Of a stretch of DNA of 64,000 bases, positions 50,067-62,404 are shown piece by piece. Position 1 is the stretch's first letter, and each line of letters begins with the position of its first letter. Below the pieces are notes generated by a model. It made no database searches. It was given only the letters and a program-made list of their open reading frames with translations, and had not been told where the DNA came from. This DNA comes from Silene conica (taxonomy: Eukaryota; Streptophyta; Magnoliopsida; Caryophyllales; Caryophyllaceae): the NCBI GenBank assembly GCA_029255685.2, contig CM055319.2, positions 36,528,530 through 36,592,529 of the forward strand, in the 5' to 3' direction. A program made the position numbers and the translations under genes.

Positions 50067-51091
50067 CCTATAACCAAACTAATTGTGTGTAAATAGATAT
50101 TGTCATATAAACCTTAAGTACGATCTATGCAATATAGTTATGTAGTTGTAGTACTACAACCAAAACAGCCCAAAACCGAAAACACACACACACATTGACA
50201 CTAACATCAGACCTCGTCATCCTGCAGCCATATAAAACACCTCCCTAACCCTACTCTTGCCCTAATCGACGCTCAAGCAATCTCTCACACTTACTGCCGT
50301 CACATCCTAGTTTGAAGAGAAGGGCTTTCACGGTGGCTTAGGGTGTCGAATGGTGGTCGTTTTGCTCAGTGAAGGAGGTACACACGCATGCTTCTCGTTC
50401 TATCCTTGTTTTTCATCGTTTTTATCACAACTGTACTTTCGTGCATGCATAGTTATGGTTCTGATCTTCACATATTATGAGTCTAGGATGTTTAGTTGTC
50501 GTTTTTAGACCGTTGTGGTGTCGTTGTTGACTGCCTAGGACCACCGTCGAAGGGCGTTTTGTCGCTGGTGTCAAACTCGTGGTCTTGCATTCCAGAACAG
50601 AGTTTTCAGACGCGTGTTTTTGGTGATGAGTTCGAAGGAATTCTTATTCGTGTTTATTCTGGGTGTTAGAGGTGCTATACTGGTAGTAGTCAGGAGGTTT
50701 GAAGGGTGGTGGTCACGGTGGTTTAGGGCTGTTGTGTCCGCTATTGGAGTAAGGTTTGTTTTGGGGTGTCTGTCGGATAAAAACAGAGTCGTGATGCAGA
50801 TGGGGGTTTTGTATGCGGTTGTTTGATGGTGGTTGGGCATGTCGACGGCCAACCACCTCTCCCCTGGAACCACTGTGGCTCAGAGGCGAGCGTGGTGGTG
50901 TTAGGGGCGAGGTCGGTGGCTGTTATGGGGGTCAGGCGTGGTGGCTGTTTGGGGGTACTGGTCTCGGTTCAGGGATGTCGGGTTACGGGGCTGTTTGGAT
51001 TGTTTATGCGCGGGTATGTGTTATTTTTACTATGGTTGTTGTCCTTATCATTACTATTATCATGTTACTTATTATAATTATTGGTACAATA

Positions 51092-51182
<91 letters not shown>

Positions 51183-52304
51183 TTCATTAGAATTATTATT
51201 GTTATAGTTATGTAAAAATGTTAATAATATGGTAATTATCTTTTATGTATATACTGTTTATGTTTATGAATATTATTGTTGTTGTATGATTAATATTAAC
51301 ATTAGTAGGAGTGTTTAAGTATGTTATATTGGATTGGTAATAGATGATTATTTATTTGTGTGCTATATTTAGTAAGTCTATAAATAGTAATTTTGTTTTG
51401 GGTAATTATAATCGACATGTGTATTTGGGTAATGGCAATTAATAAGTATACGGGACATGTCGATATGCATACTTACGTTTGTTTTAAGTAAATCGTTTAT
51501 GGACATGATCAAGTGATTAATTAGTAGTGTAGGTTGTACGAATAGAATTTAATACTAAGTACTATTATAGGAACTGAGTTCGAGGTGGAATAATTCGGGC
51601 AGCTGTTCGGTTGTCTTTCTGCAGGTCGAGGTAGGGGATACATATATCTGTGGTTACGTTATTGACATGACGTATACGTGTTGCTTACTATAAGATTGAT
51701 ATAACTGATTGTGAATGTATTTTGAATTGTTAATTATTATCGATTATTGTGGAGAACGGGATTTGTGATATGGGTCTTGTGATATGGGTCTTGTGATATG
51801 GGACTTGTGATATAGCCATGGAAGGTGTGTTGTGATGGAAGGTGTGGTGTGATGGAAGGAGGGGTGTGATGGAGGTGAAGTGGATGACTAGGTCTTCTGA
51901 TATGGAGGTGGAGGATGATTCATTTTTAGTGTTGTTTATGTTTTATTTATCTTCCTACTCAACCACGTGGTTGACCCTGTGTATTCGTGTGACACCTACG
52001 ATGATCCGGAATGGGGAGTAGATTCTACAGGAAAGAGACAGATGAGCTAGGAGCTGGGACAGGAATGTGAGATGCAGATTTGTGACCGACTTAGAATTAT
52101 ATCACTTATAGAGTAGGCATCAGTTGTACTTTTATTCGGTTGCGTAGTCTTGTAATATCAAAGTTTAAATTTAATCAGTTTTTATATAAAGTACTTTGGT
52201 TTGATTTACTTTGTTATTCGCTACCTCGGATATTCCGAGATGTTAACAACTCTATTTACTGAGGATGTCTAGCTAAAGGCTCCTTAATAAATCGGGGTGT
52301 TACA
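50067..52304 (+). repeat. LTR of gypsy family 2 (plus strand), 5'-truncated
   Basis: It ends GGGGTGTTACA at 52304, directly before a primer-binding site. It shares the block around 51950-52200 with the minus-strand LTR at 9102-11930. The family's normal outer end (TGTAATACC) is missing, so the left part has been lost or rearranged. It contains the TAT microsatellite at 51091-51184. Open frames across the microsatellite are not genes. Confidence 0.75.
51091..51184. repeat. (TAT)n microsatellite, about 30 units
   Basis: Uninterrupted ATT/TAT repeats over about 94 bp. Its purity suggests recent expansion; the related LTR has only an interrupted tract at 10195-10350. Confidence 0.95.
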
Positions 52305-52865
52305 AAGTGATATCAGAGCAAACGATCCTCAGGCCTAAACCAAATAATAATAATGAACGTAGGAAGAGTCTAATAAAATGAACCCCGAGATGAAACTGAT
52401 AAGAGCCCCAAAATGGAACGGGATTAGTTAGGGGAACCCTCACACCAAACCATGGGCCCTATTGGTTCTGTCTCGGGAACCTAATGAGAGTAATTGAAAA
52501 GTGGGGTAGATTATATAGTGACCTAGTGATCTTGTATTAACGTTCTTGCAGGTGAAGGATGAGGTAAGTAATATTTGAGTTATGATTAATGATGTGTGTT
52601 GAAAGATATGTGTGATATGAAATGTGGATCAACCTGGATGATATAATTGAAAATTTAAGAGTATAGAGGTGTAATTGTTGAACAATGGTTAGAGTAATGT
52701 GATCATAGTATGTTGGCGTTTGGAATGTTCATATGGTATATGGTTATTAAATGACTATCGTAGCTATGTAAATATTGGTTGGTGTTTGGATATGAATGAT
52801 CAGATTCAGATGTTATAGTAATCCATGTCTAGTGATATCCGGAATGTGCTACCCCAAGCCAGGAA
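52305..52865 (+). mobile_element. Primer-binding site and leader of gypsy-2
   Basis: TGATATCAGAGC (about 52309-52320) is one base off the usual primer-binding site. The following leader resembles 8550-9101 on the other strand (GCAAACGATCCTCAGGCC). The element is cut at about 52865 where the next LTR array begins, and no coding part remains. Confidence 0.75.
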
Positions 52866-54460
52866 TGCAATATAGTTATGTAGTTGTAGTACGTAGCAAT
52901 ATAGTTATGTAGTTGTAGTACATTAGTATGTAGTTGTAGTACGTAGCAACAAGCCGCAACAATTCATATAAAATAAATCAAATCACGTGATTAGGAGATA
53001 TATGATGCAGTACTCCGTGCATAGGAACAAGAAGCAATAGTAGCGAGAGATCAAAGCTAGTAACATCAACAAGGCAGCAGTGACGCTTAACCAACATCAA
53101 CAGCAGGAACCCACATTAGCACAACAATTGTGTATAACAGTAACAGATCAACAGTAGGCAGAAAACATAGCATCAGATTACATTAGTTTAAAGAGTGCAG
53201 AAAACAACAATAGTAACGCATCAAAACGATCACCAAACAACGGCAAAACTGGTCGCTGTAGCATCCCATTACTCGACAGTCGTGCGACAGCAACAATGTG
53301 ACAATATTTGCAGCAAGACGCCCGCACAACAATAAGAAAGCAAGGAAAACAGAAGCACCAGTGCAGGAAATGAACTGAGGGCAACAATTAGTAGCATATA
53401 ATTCATACGATAGTAAAAATAGCAACGAGACAGTAGCAGGCCAACAGAACTGGCAGTAGTAATTTAAACCATAGTGCACAGCAGAAAATCACGAAAGTTG
53501 CAGTAGCATCAACAATAAATAATAGCAGCAGCTATAGAGCAACATTAACGAATGATAATAACAAGTAGCAACCCAGCAGTAATAGTAGTAGTAACGTAAC
53601 AAAAGTAGACCAACAAATAACACCTCAACCCATGATTTCACTTAACAGCCATTATCCTATGAACCAAACAATATAATCTCACCAAGTAATAACTCAAAAT
53701 CATATTATACCCATTTCCCATTCTAAATACATGTGAATTTCAGAATGTAAACTACCCACAACTCATTAAACACAAAACCCACATTTAATTCACATAATCA
53801 ACAAGAAAATCACATGTCAAATTAATTTAAGACAAAGGCCGAGCTTTTCTCATTATCGTCACCTTTACTTAGCAAAACCTTCGAGTTCCTCTTCAATAAT
53901 CGCCAAGTCTTCTTCCGGATTGACACGAGCACCACCTTACAACACCGGAAACCCCGTAAAGGACACGAAAATCGAGATAGGGCAGAACAGTCCAGAAATC
54001 GATCGAACCTAAATATTAAATTGATTACCTTAAAACGACGGGGATGATCTCAGGAATCCATAGGCGCAAGAATCGTCTCAATCGGATAAGAAATGAAGAT
54101 TTTATGAAGAGATTAGTGAATTGGGGATTTTTGTTTGTGAAGAACAAAGAAGACTGGTATCTTATTTCTTTTTGGTGAACAAGAAATAAGGGGATGAGGA
54201 AAGGACTAGGAAGCTTCCTTCCTCTATTTTCTTTTAAGTATAAAAGACATGAGACGGGTTTAAAAGAGATGTTCGGGAAAGCTTGGTACGGAAATGCCAA
54301 CGGAGTTATATAACATACATCTCAAGACTCAATAAAACTTGAGACTTGTTTACACGATATTTCTAAAACAAAAGTCACGAATTTAAATAAAATATTATTA
54401 AATACCGAAAAACACTTTAAAATCATTAAAATATTGTTTACGAAAATATGGGATGTTACA
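52866..54460 (-). repeat. LTR A of the non-autonomous array (partial)
   Basis: It matches 60845-62404 closely from about 52917. Its minus-strand start TGTAACATCCCATATTTTCG is at 54460. The left edge at 52866-52920 is made of short repeats of TATGTAGTTGTAGTA. Confidence 0.85.
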
Positions 54461-55472
54461 ATCACCCCATCTTTCAAAAAGTTTCGTCCTCGAAACTTGA
54501 AAGGAGTTACAAGGACAACTCTAGAACCAAAACTTCACAGACACTTTGATATACAAAAACTTAGGCTTTTTCCCAAATTTCAAAAGGTGAATTCCATAGT
54601 CCAGCCTCCATCGAGGAACGTTGGGGTTCTCGTAGCGCATTCAAGAACCTGACGTTCTAATCCGAAGGCAAAACCAAGGTGAAAATCAATTAAAATCCCA
54701 AAATTTAGATTGATCCGGTGTCGATGAGCATAGTACAGGTTATCAGACGTCTCCAATAATGAGTTCCAATGGCAATCAACGCTGAAATCCATCAAAGTTG
54801 TAAAACCTTCAACTTTCTTCAAACTAGACCTCCAAAAAAATAAACTTTTATTTCAAATTTCTCAAAAAGAGTAAAGTTGCAAAAGTAACGAAAGCTTAAA
54901 ATCCTCAGAAAGGAAAATAATTCAAAACGGTTACAGAAGCACAGAGACAACAACTTAAGATCAAGGAGGCGGAGTCAACAGAGATCGAGTCAAGAAGGTG
55001 ATAATTCCTCAAAACTCAATCAAGGGGGAAGTTTACTTAAAAAGTACCTCGAGAAGCAAGTACAAGGATACGTCGAAAGGAGATGAAGATAGATTTCAAG
55101 TAAGATGGTCAACTATTCAATAAGAAGGGATGTGCATCCGGAGTTATCAAAGAAGACGATGCACAAAGATATGAGGAGTATCTTCAAGGCTCAGAAGCAT
55201 TCTCCAACGGTAGCACGAATCGTTCATCTTCGGTAGGAAACACCGGTCTTAATCGTCAAATGGATGAGCTCACGGTACGTCGATTCAAAGATATACAGAG
55301 CAAACTCATCGACAATCAACAAACACGTTAGAACTTAACAAAAGCAATCACAATACAGCCTACCACTTGTCCTTAAATCTACCCAATCTCTCATTCATTA
55401 TTCAATTTATTGGTCAAGTTAAGTTTGGGGACTACATGAGTGCGTCGGGAGCGATAACGCTCTGATACCAAC
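54461..55472 (-). mobile_element. Internal region A of the non-autonomous element
   Basis: 1012 bp without a coding region. Minus-strand order: primer-binding site (complement at about 55459-55470), leader like 449-570 of the chromovirus, about 0.8 kb of unique sequence, hairpin AAGTTTCGAGGACGAAACTT (about 54481-54500) and a polypurine tract ending GGGGTGAT before the 3' LTR. Confidence 0.88.
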
Positions 55473-56162
55473 TGTAAAACCCCTCGCGGCAGCGGAAAAA
55501 GTAAACATACAAAACATGCCAAAAATGCGCAAAATTTAAAACTTTTGACATGATAAGAAAACATGCGAGGTGTCTTAACAATATTAAACATGCGGAAGAA
55601 ATAAAACATAAATAAATATCAAGTACAATACAAAAGAAGCCCGGGATAGCATATCCCTACAGACACAAAATACTGAAATCATAAGTCTAAAGTCTAGCTA
55701 CACGATAAGGTAAGTCATCGATGATTGGATCATCGCTCTCTAGCCTCAACGTAACCCCTTGCAAACAGCCTCATGTACCTACACACATACAACATGTGCG
55801 CTACAGTCAGTGGGGAGTGACTAGAGTGCTCCTAGCCACTTATTGTCAATAACACATAACACATAAAGCATCCAACATAATCCAACATATATAAAACATG
55901 TGAAGCAAACAAATCTCAATATCTGGATCTCAAGTCAACATGCAAAAACTTATGCAAGGCTCTCAACCAACTTCGGAAACTATTTGGAAGGAGAGCCGGT
56001 TTCCCTTCCGGTTGCCCGGCCGGGGGGTCTTTCACTCCAAACCATTTACGAAACCAGACTAAGAGTCGTCCCATGCCTTGGACGAACAATACTAAGATAA
56101 CCAAGTATCATACATTCTTATACACAAACTAAGTCATGCTCAACATCCAATTACATCGAAAA

Positions 56163-56540
56163 GAGATAGGTCACCAAGTGACTCGACTCCAACAACCATA
56201 GGTCAACCAAGTGACTCTACAAACAAGAGATAGGTCACCAAGTGACTCGACTCCAACAACTATAGGTCAACCAAGTGACTCTACAAACGAGCTAGGTCAA
56301 CCAAGTGACTCTACTCCAACAAGTATAGGTCAACCAAGTGACTCTACAAATAAGAGATAGGTCACCAAGTGACTCTACAACAAAAACTATAGGTCGACAA
56401 TCGAATCAACTAGACTGGTCGACAATCGACTCGGCTAGACCACTATGAGCAGGCCGACAATCGGCTCATCTATATACTACGACATTCCCAATCTCAGACT
56501 ATACAACCCCTTGGTAGGACGACGACAATCGACTGTCCTA
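56163..56540. repeat. Tandem array of short palindromic units in LTR B
   Basis: Up to about 56395, several units of GGTCACCAAGTGACTC or GGTCAACCAAGTGACTC with spacing of about 30-60 bp; GTCAC-CAA-GTGAC is self-complementary. From 56390 to 56540, four units around GACAATC have different but self-complementary flanks, such as ATGAG...CTCAT (about 56445-56469) and TAGGAC...GTCCTA (about 56515-56540). Confidence 0.8.
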
Positions 56541-56611
56541 GTCTAAGCCTAGCCAGACTCTCGGAGCGCAAACGAATTACGATCCCCGATTCCACTACAA
56601 AAAAATACTGC

Positions 56612-56910
56612 CCTTGCGACGGATTATTTGCGACGGATAGTAATTCCGTCGCAAATAGGGTTTTGGGACGGACTTTGCGATGGAATTCTTCTTTGCGACG
56701 GAATTTTGCGACGGACCTAAATTTCCCAGACCCGCGAAGTGAAAGTCAAATGGCGGGAAAGTTTGCGACGGAAAGTCCGTCGCAAATATTGACTTTTGCG
56801 ACGGAATTTCCGTCGCAAACAAATTGACCAGACTTGACCAAAATCTGGTCAAGGTCAAACTTTGACCAGATTTGCAACGGAAATTCCGTCGCAAATTTCC
56901 GTCGCAAAGT
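56612..56910. repeat. Left subterminal repeats of the smaller CACTA
   Basis: About ten copies of TTGCGACGGA or TCCGTCGCAA, some fused into perfect palindromes. The same motif fills 59616-59955. This is the presumed binding site of the element's Transposase_24-type protein. Confidence 0.9.
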
Positions 56911-56924
56911 TTATTTATACAGAC

Positions 56925-57742
56925 CCCGCGGGTCTTCTTTTTTCCCCCAAATCGATTTCAATTACTCCTAAAACCCTAAGTGCGATTTTTCGACGAACAG
57001 GAAAACCACCCCAACCCACCACCCCCGACGCCACCACCCCCACCCCACCACCCCTGACACCGTCGGCCACCCTGCCACCTCACCGGAGCACTCCCGCCTT
57101 CTCCTTCCTTCCTTCCTCCTCCTTCCTCTTCTTCTCCTTCTACCTTCCACCTCACCGCCGCCGCCACCACACCGCTGCCACCTTGCCGCCGCTACTTACT
57201 TCTTCATTCTCCATTTCTCTTAATGTATGTATACTAACTTTCGTTATTTATGTACCGTCTTAATTAGTTATTTTAGTCCGTCGCAAAATTCCGTCGCAAA
57301 ATCCGTATTATTGTTTTTTATTGTTATTAAGAATAGTTAGTTTAGTTTAATTGTTATTTGATTAGTTTAGTTAGTATTGTTAGGTGGTTAGTGATATTAG
57401 GTTAGTAGCTAATTTCGTTCCAAATTCGCCGCATATTGTTGTTAAGATGTTTAGGACGATTGATTTTTGATATAAAATTTACATTGTTATTGATTGTTAG
57501 TGTTGTTGATTTGTTTAGAATATTCTTGAATAGTACCCGTTCAATAATTACACATTAGGTGTAATTGTTGAATAGTCCCCGTTTAGCTACTATCTATTAG
57601 ATTCGATAATCTTGTATTTGTTGAAATTATTGTAGATGCCGTATGGCTTAATGTCAATGAAATTATCTTATTAATCTTATTATTCAAGTTTTTAATTATG
57701 TAAAACATTTCTATCTAATTGTTGCTATATTAGTTTGATAAT
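56925..57742 (+). other. Promoter and leader region of the Transposase_24 gene
   Basis: TTTATTTATACAGACC near 56909 could be a TATA-like start region just inside the subterminal repeats. A CCACC-rich pyrimidine stretch follows (about 57003-57190), with open frames that are low-complexity shadows. From 57220 to 57742 I see only AT-rich leader, perhaps with an intron. Confidence 0.4.
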
Positions 57743-59368
57743 ATGCCGGGCGGAAGACGACGAGGTAGTGGTAGTCGTCAGACTGAGGGACGACGAGCGG
57801 GAGGTAGTGACGAGGACGAGATAATTGAGCCTCAGACGCCGGCGCCTACACATCGAGTACACCTCGATCCGACTGATTACGAAGGCGCCAAGTGGTAAGT
57901 ATCTTATTTGTTTACGGATAATTGATTGTATATATATATATATATATATATATTGATTATAATATGATTACTTGTTGACTATTTTATTTTCACATTTAAC
58001 TCTTTTTCAGGTTCAGTGACAAAGACGTTTCTACTCTTATAACACAGACCATTATTTGCAACTACAAGGAGTATGCGCCCAACTGGTCAAATGCGTCGGA
58101 TGCCATCAAGGAAGAGTGGTGGAATTGGTTTGAGGTATTTATTAACTGTTACCTATTTCCATTTTATTATTTATTACCTATTTATTGTTTCATATTTATT
58201 TAACTATATATTTTTTTTGAAACAGAAACATGTTACCTTTCACCCTCGTGATAGAGCAGCGGTTAAGTCGGCGTGGGAAAACATGATGAAAGACCGCCTC
58301 CGCAAAAAAATCCACTACGCTATGAAGAAACCTACGGAGCAAAGGCCTCAATGGATACCGGCCGATATTTTCGAACAACTTAAGGCTAGAAAGGATGATC
58401 CAAACTTTCAAGACAAATCCGATAAAAACAAAACCAACCGGATGTCAGGAAGTACCGAAAAAGGCAAGGCCTTAGGTACTCACATTATGGGTCGTAAAAA
58501 CACCCTACAGTTGATGGATGAAATGGTAATTTCTTAGTTTTTACTTCACTTTTTCTTGTCTTGAATAATTTTTAAACAATTTTCACCCTTTGACAATCTT
58601 GAGTGTTTTTTTAACAAGTGTCGTTGGATTTAAATTGCAGGCTGGAGAAGATGGGAGGGATGTACCATCCGCCTTGAAGTTGCTGGAGAAGACAAAAAAG
58701 CATGCCAAGAAGGGTTGGCTATCAACGAAACCCAAAGCACTCTTTGTAAGTTAACCGAAACTTTTCTTTATGTTTTAGTAATTTGGTTTACTAATTAATT
58801 AACGTATACTAATAACACTTTATTTTTGTTTTGTAGGAAAAAGTTTTTTCAAGAAAGTCGAAAATGATAAGTGAAGGGATCCCGGAGCAAGATATCGACG
58901 ACAACGACATCTACTACGAAGAACACGGCGGTTTCAACAAGAAAGGGTTGATACTCAGTATGGGAAATGCAGCCCCAGTCATTTACGAGCGTCGTCGTCA
59001 CTCAAGTGCTGGGACCCAGTCATCATACACCCCAGGTTTGTATTTTATAGTTTATTAAAAATTAAGACTAACCATTTATTTAACCGTTTACTAAATGAAT
59101 ATAATATCATGTTTGACTATTCATTGCAGGTATCGTCGGCAGAGTTCTTCGAGAGAATGCTCAACTAAGAGAACGTGATCTCGAGACATCCCAAAGGCTG
59201 AAGGCAATTGAAGAGTTCTTAAGTCAACGGGGGGAGTTCACTACTCAGAGCTACAACCCGAGAGGCTTTACTCAGCCGAGACGCGACTTCGATGATGATG
59301 GCGGCGACAATGCTAGGGCGGCCAGCCATTTCGCCACCCCACAGCCCACCAACACGACCGTTAGATAG
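57743..59368 (+). CDS. Transposase_24 (Ptta/En/Spm) protein, six exons
   Basis: Exons 57743-57894, 58011-58134, 58226-58525, 58641-58745, 58837-59035 and 59130-59368. All introns are GT...AG and all phases agree, giving 372 residues. The N-terminus is basic and acidic (MPGGRRRGSGSRQTEGRR), then WFSDKDVSTLITQTI and NWSNASDAIKEEWWNWF, the conserved Transposase_24 core (RDRAAVKSAWENMMKDRLRK, then KPTEQRPQWIPADIFEQL), and a C-terminal coiled coil (about 300-330) with a polar tail. Such proteins bind CACTA subterminal repeats and assist the catalytic transposase; here the likely target is TTGCGACGG. The start is the first ATG of exon 1; a stop at 59368 precedes a short 3' region. No frame damage is seen, so the gene looks functional. 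Confidence 0.9.
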
Positions 59369-62300
59369 GTTTACTAGGTTGTTTAGTTGGTGTACCGCGG
59401 ATTATGTTTAGTTTTTAGTTGTATGATCATTTGTAAAACCTTCATTTTAGTTATGAAAAGACGTTTTAAAAACCTTGTCTCCGACAAGTTCTTTGTTGCT
59501 GGGTTGTTTTTGCTGAAATTGCAGGTTTGGAGAGCTTGCAAAAGGGAAAAATGAGCCATTTCATTGGAAATGGGGAGCTGGAAAAACGGCTGAAACCCGA
59601 AAATCATACAGGAATTTGCGACGGAAATGTCTCAATTTGCGACGGAATTCCGTCGCAAACTTTGACCAAAAGTCAAGGTCAGTCAAGGTTTGCGACGGAA
59701 ATTCCGTCGCAAATAGTCCCTTCTGCGACGGAAAATCCGTCGCAAATCTTGACTGACCTTGACTTTTGGTCAAGGTCAGTCCGTCGCAAAATAAGGTCAA
59801 TCCGTCGCAAAAAGTTTGCGACGGAAAATTCAGTCGCAAAATAACTTTTTGCGACAAAAATAAGGGACAGACGCAGTCCGTCGCAATTCCGTCGCAAAAT
59901 CATCATTTGCGACGGATTTAACCCTTTTTGCGACGGACCATTCCGTCGCAAAGAGCGTATTGTTTTGTAGTGTTCGACAAGTGCACAAGGCACCCCCAAG
60001 ACCCGAACTAGCTAGGAACGAGATATGCCCGAAGGCGGGCTGACAATCTAAGACTTGACCGTGAGACCAAGTCACTACGGCCAACCAGCTACACAATGCA
60101 ATCAGGTGAGAACTCGAGTACTATAGCAGCGCACAGCAGGTTATACAATTCCCAATATGTCATCTCAAAGATGTACAACAACTCAAACTCGATGTACAAC
60201 AACTCAAACTTGAATGACAATCATTTCGTATAGATCTCATTACCAAACATCCATTCAACACTGTGCCGACTTCGGAAACTAATTTGAGGTGAGAGCCGGT
60301 TTTCCTTCCGGTTGCCCGGCCGGGGGGTCTTTCTCCTCAAATCCATTTCCGAACCCAACACGAGTGTCGCCCAATTTTTGGGACTTCAAACAAGCATACA
60401 ATTCATATTATATAACGTATATTCTTTACTGAAATCATTACGCATATAAAATAACAAAAGAATCGTAAATTAAATATATAGTTCATTCGAAAAAAAAGTA
60501 ATAAAAACTTATTAAACATTTTATATTATATCCTCATATTTTCTATATAAAATTAACATGTGAGAAATTAATATATTAAGTCGTATTTTAATTATTCGGG
60601 AAAACGATTAACTATTTAATCATTTAGACATGCTTCTTAAAATAAAAATTGTAACCCATTACTAAAGTGTAAACAATCCTAACGTATATTATTTAAACGT
60701 AAACAAGCTAGCAAGCACATACGTAAACTAATTAATTCAAGCACGCTAGCAAGCACGTACGTAAAATAATAATAAGATAATCAAAACATTACTAAATAAT
60801 AATAATACGTACGTAGGGTAGTAGTAATATAATAATTAATGTATTAGTATGTAGTTGTAGTTGTAGTTGTAGTTGTAGTACGTAGCAACAAGCCGCAACA
60901 ATTCATATAAAATAAATCAAATCACGTGATTAGGAGATATATGATGTAGTACTCCGTACATAGGAAAGAAGCAATAGTAGCGAGAGATCAAAGCTAGTAA
61001 CATCAACAAGGCAGCAGTAACGCTTAACCAACATCAACAGCAGGAACCCACATTAGCACAACAATTGTGTATAACAGTAACAGATCAACAGTAGGCAGAA
61101 AAGAGAAAACATAGCATCAGATTACAGTAGTTTAAAGAGTGCAGAAAACAACAATAGTAACGCATCAAAACGATCACCAAACAACGGCAAAACTGGTCGC
61201 TGTAGCATCCCATTACTCGACAGTCGTGCGACAGCAACAATGTGACAATAATTGCAGCAAGACGCCCACACAACAACAAGAAAGCAAGGAAAACAAAAGC
61301 ACCAATGCAGGAAATGAACTGAGGGCAACAATTAGTAGCATATAATTCATACGACAATAAAAATAGCAGCGAGACAGTAGCAGGCCAACAGAACTGGCAA
61401 TAGTAATTTAAACCATAGTGCACAGCAGAAAATCACGAAAGTTGCAGTAGCATCAACAATAAATAATAGCAGCAGCTATAGAGCAACATTAACGAATGAT
61501 AATAACAAGTAGCAACCCAGCAGTAATAGTAGTAGTAACGTAACAGAAGTAGAGCAACAAATAACACCTCAACCCATGATTTCACTTAACAGTCATTATC
61601 CTATAAACCAAACAATATAATCTCACCAAGTAATAACTCAAAATCATATTATACCCATTTCCCATTCTAAATACATGTGAATTTCAGAATGTAAACTACC
61701 CACAACTCATTAAACACAAAACCCACATTTAATTCACATAATCAACAAGAAAATCACATGTCAAATTAATTTAAGACAATGGCCGAGCTTTTCTCATTAT
61801 CGTCACCTTTACTTAGCAAAACCTTCGAGTTCCTCTTCAATAATCGCCAAGTCTTCTTCCGGGTTGACACGAGCACCACCTTACAACACCGGAAACCCCG
61901 TAAAGGACACGAAAATCGAGATAGGGCAGAACAGTCCAGAAATCGATCGAACCTAAATATGAAATTGATTACCTTAAAACGACGGGGATGATCTCACGAA
62001 TCCATAGGCGCAAGAATCGTCTCAATCGGATAAGAAATGAAGATTTTATGAAGAGATTAGTGAATTGGAGATTTTTGTTTGTGAAGAACAAAGAAGACTG
62101 GTATCTTATTTCTTTTTGGTGAAGAAGAAATAAGGGGATGAGGAAAGGACTAGGAAGCTTCCTTCCTCTATTTTCTGTTAAGTACAAAAGACATGAGACG
62201 GGTTTAAAAGAGATGTTCGGGAAAGCTTGGTACGGAAATGCCAACGGAGTTATATAACATACATCTCAAGACTCAATAAAACTTGAGACTTGTTTACACG

Positions 62301-62404
62301 ATATTTCTAAAACAAAAGTCACGAATTTAAATAAAATATTATTAAATACCGAAAAATACTTTAAAATCATTAAAATATTGTTTACGAAAATATGGGATGT
62401 TACA

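Larger units (their letters stand above)
56593..59972 (+). mobile_element. CACTA transposon, 3.4 kb, Transposase_24 gene only
   Basis: The ends are CACTACAAAA and TTTTGTAGTG, with about 30-bp imperfect terminal repeats and a TTC target duplication (56590-56592 and 59973-59975). Both ends carry dense palindromic subterminal repeats of TTTGCGACGGAA and TTCCGTCGCAAA (56612-56910 and 59616-59955). It holds one six-exon gene (57743-59368). No TNP2-type catalytic transposase is present, so it would need one in trans. It sits in LTR B of the gypsy array only, and therefore came after that LTR. Confidence 0.95.
55473..62404 (-). repeat. LTR B of the non-autonomous array, with CACTA insertion
   Basis: The ends are TGTAAAACCCCTCGCG (55473) and GGGATGTTACA (62404). 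It has the same two GACCCCCCGG-type blocks as the chromovirus LTR (complements at about 55990-56035 and 60290-60335). Between them lie a tandem array (56163-56540) and the CACTA element at 56593. Confidence 0.9.

Noticed and set aside
54434-54822. Small frames conserved in both internal regions (also 62378-62766)
   Set aside because: The copies are so recent that any frame would be conserved; there is no codon bias or known domain.
56862-57263. A proline- and threonine-rich protein
   Set aside because: It is a CCACC-rich leader stretch open in several frames, upstream of a well-supported start at 57743.
59561-60096. Frames with repeated FATEFPSQ-like peptides on the minus strand, also at 56595-56894
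   Set aside because: They are translations of the CACTA subterminal TTGCGACGG repeats.
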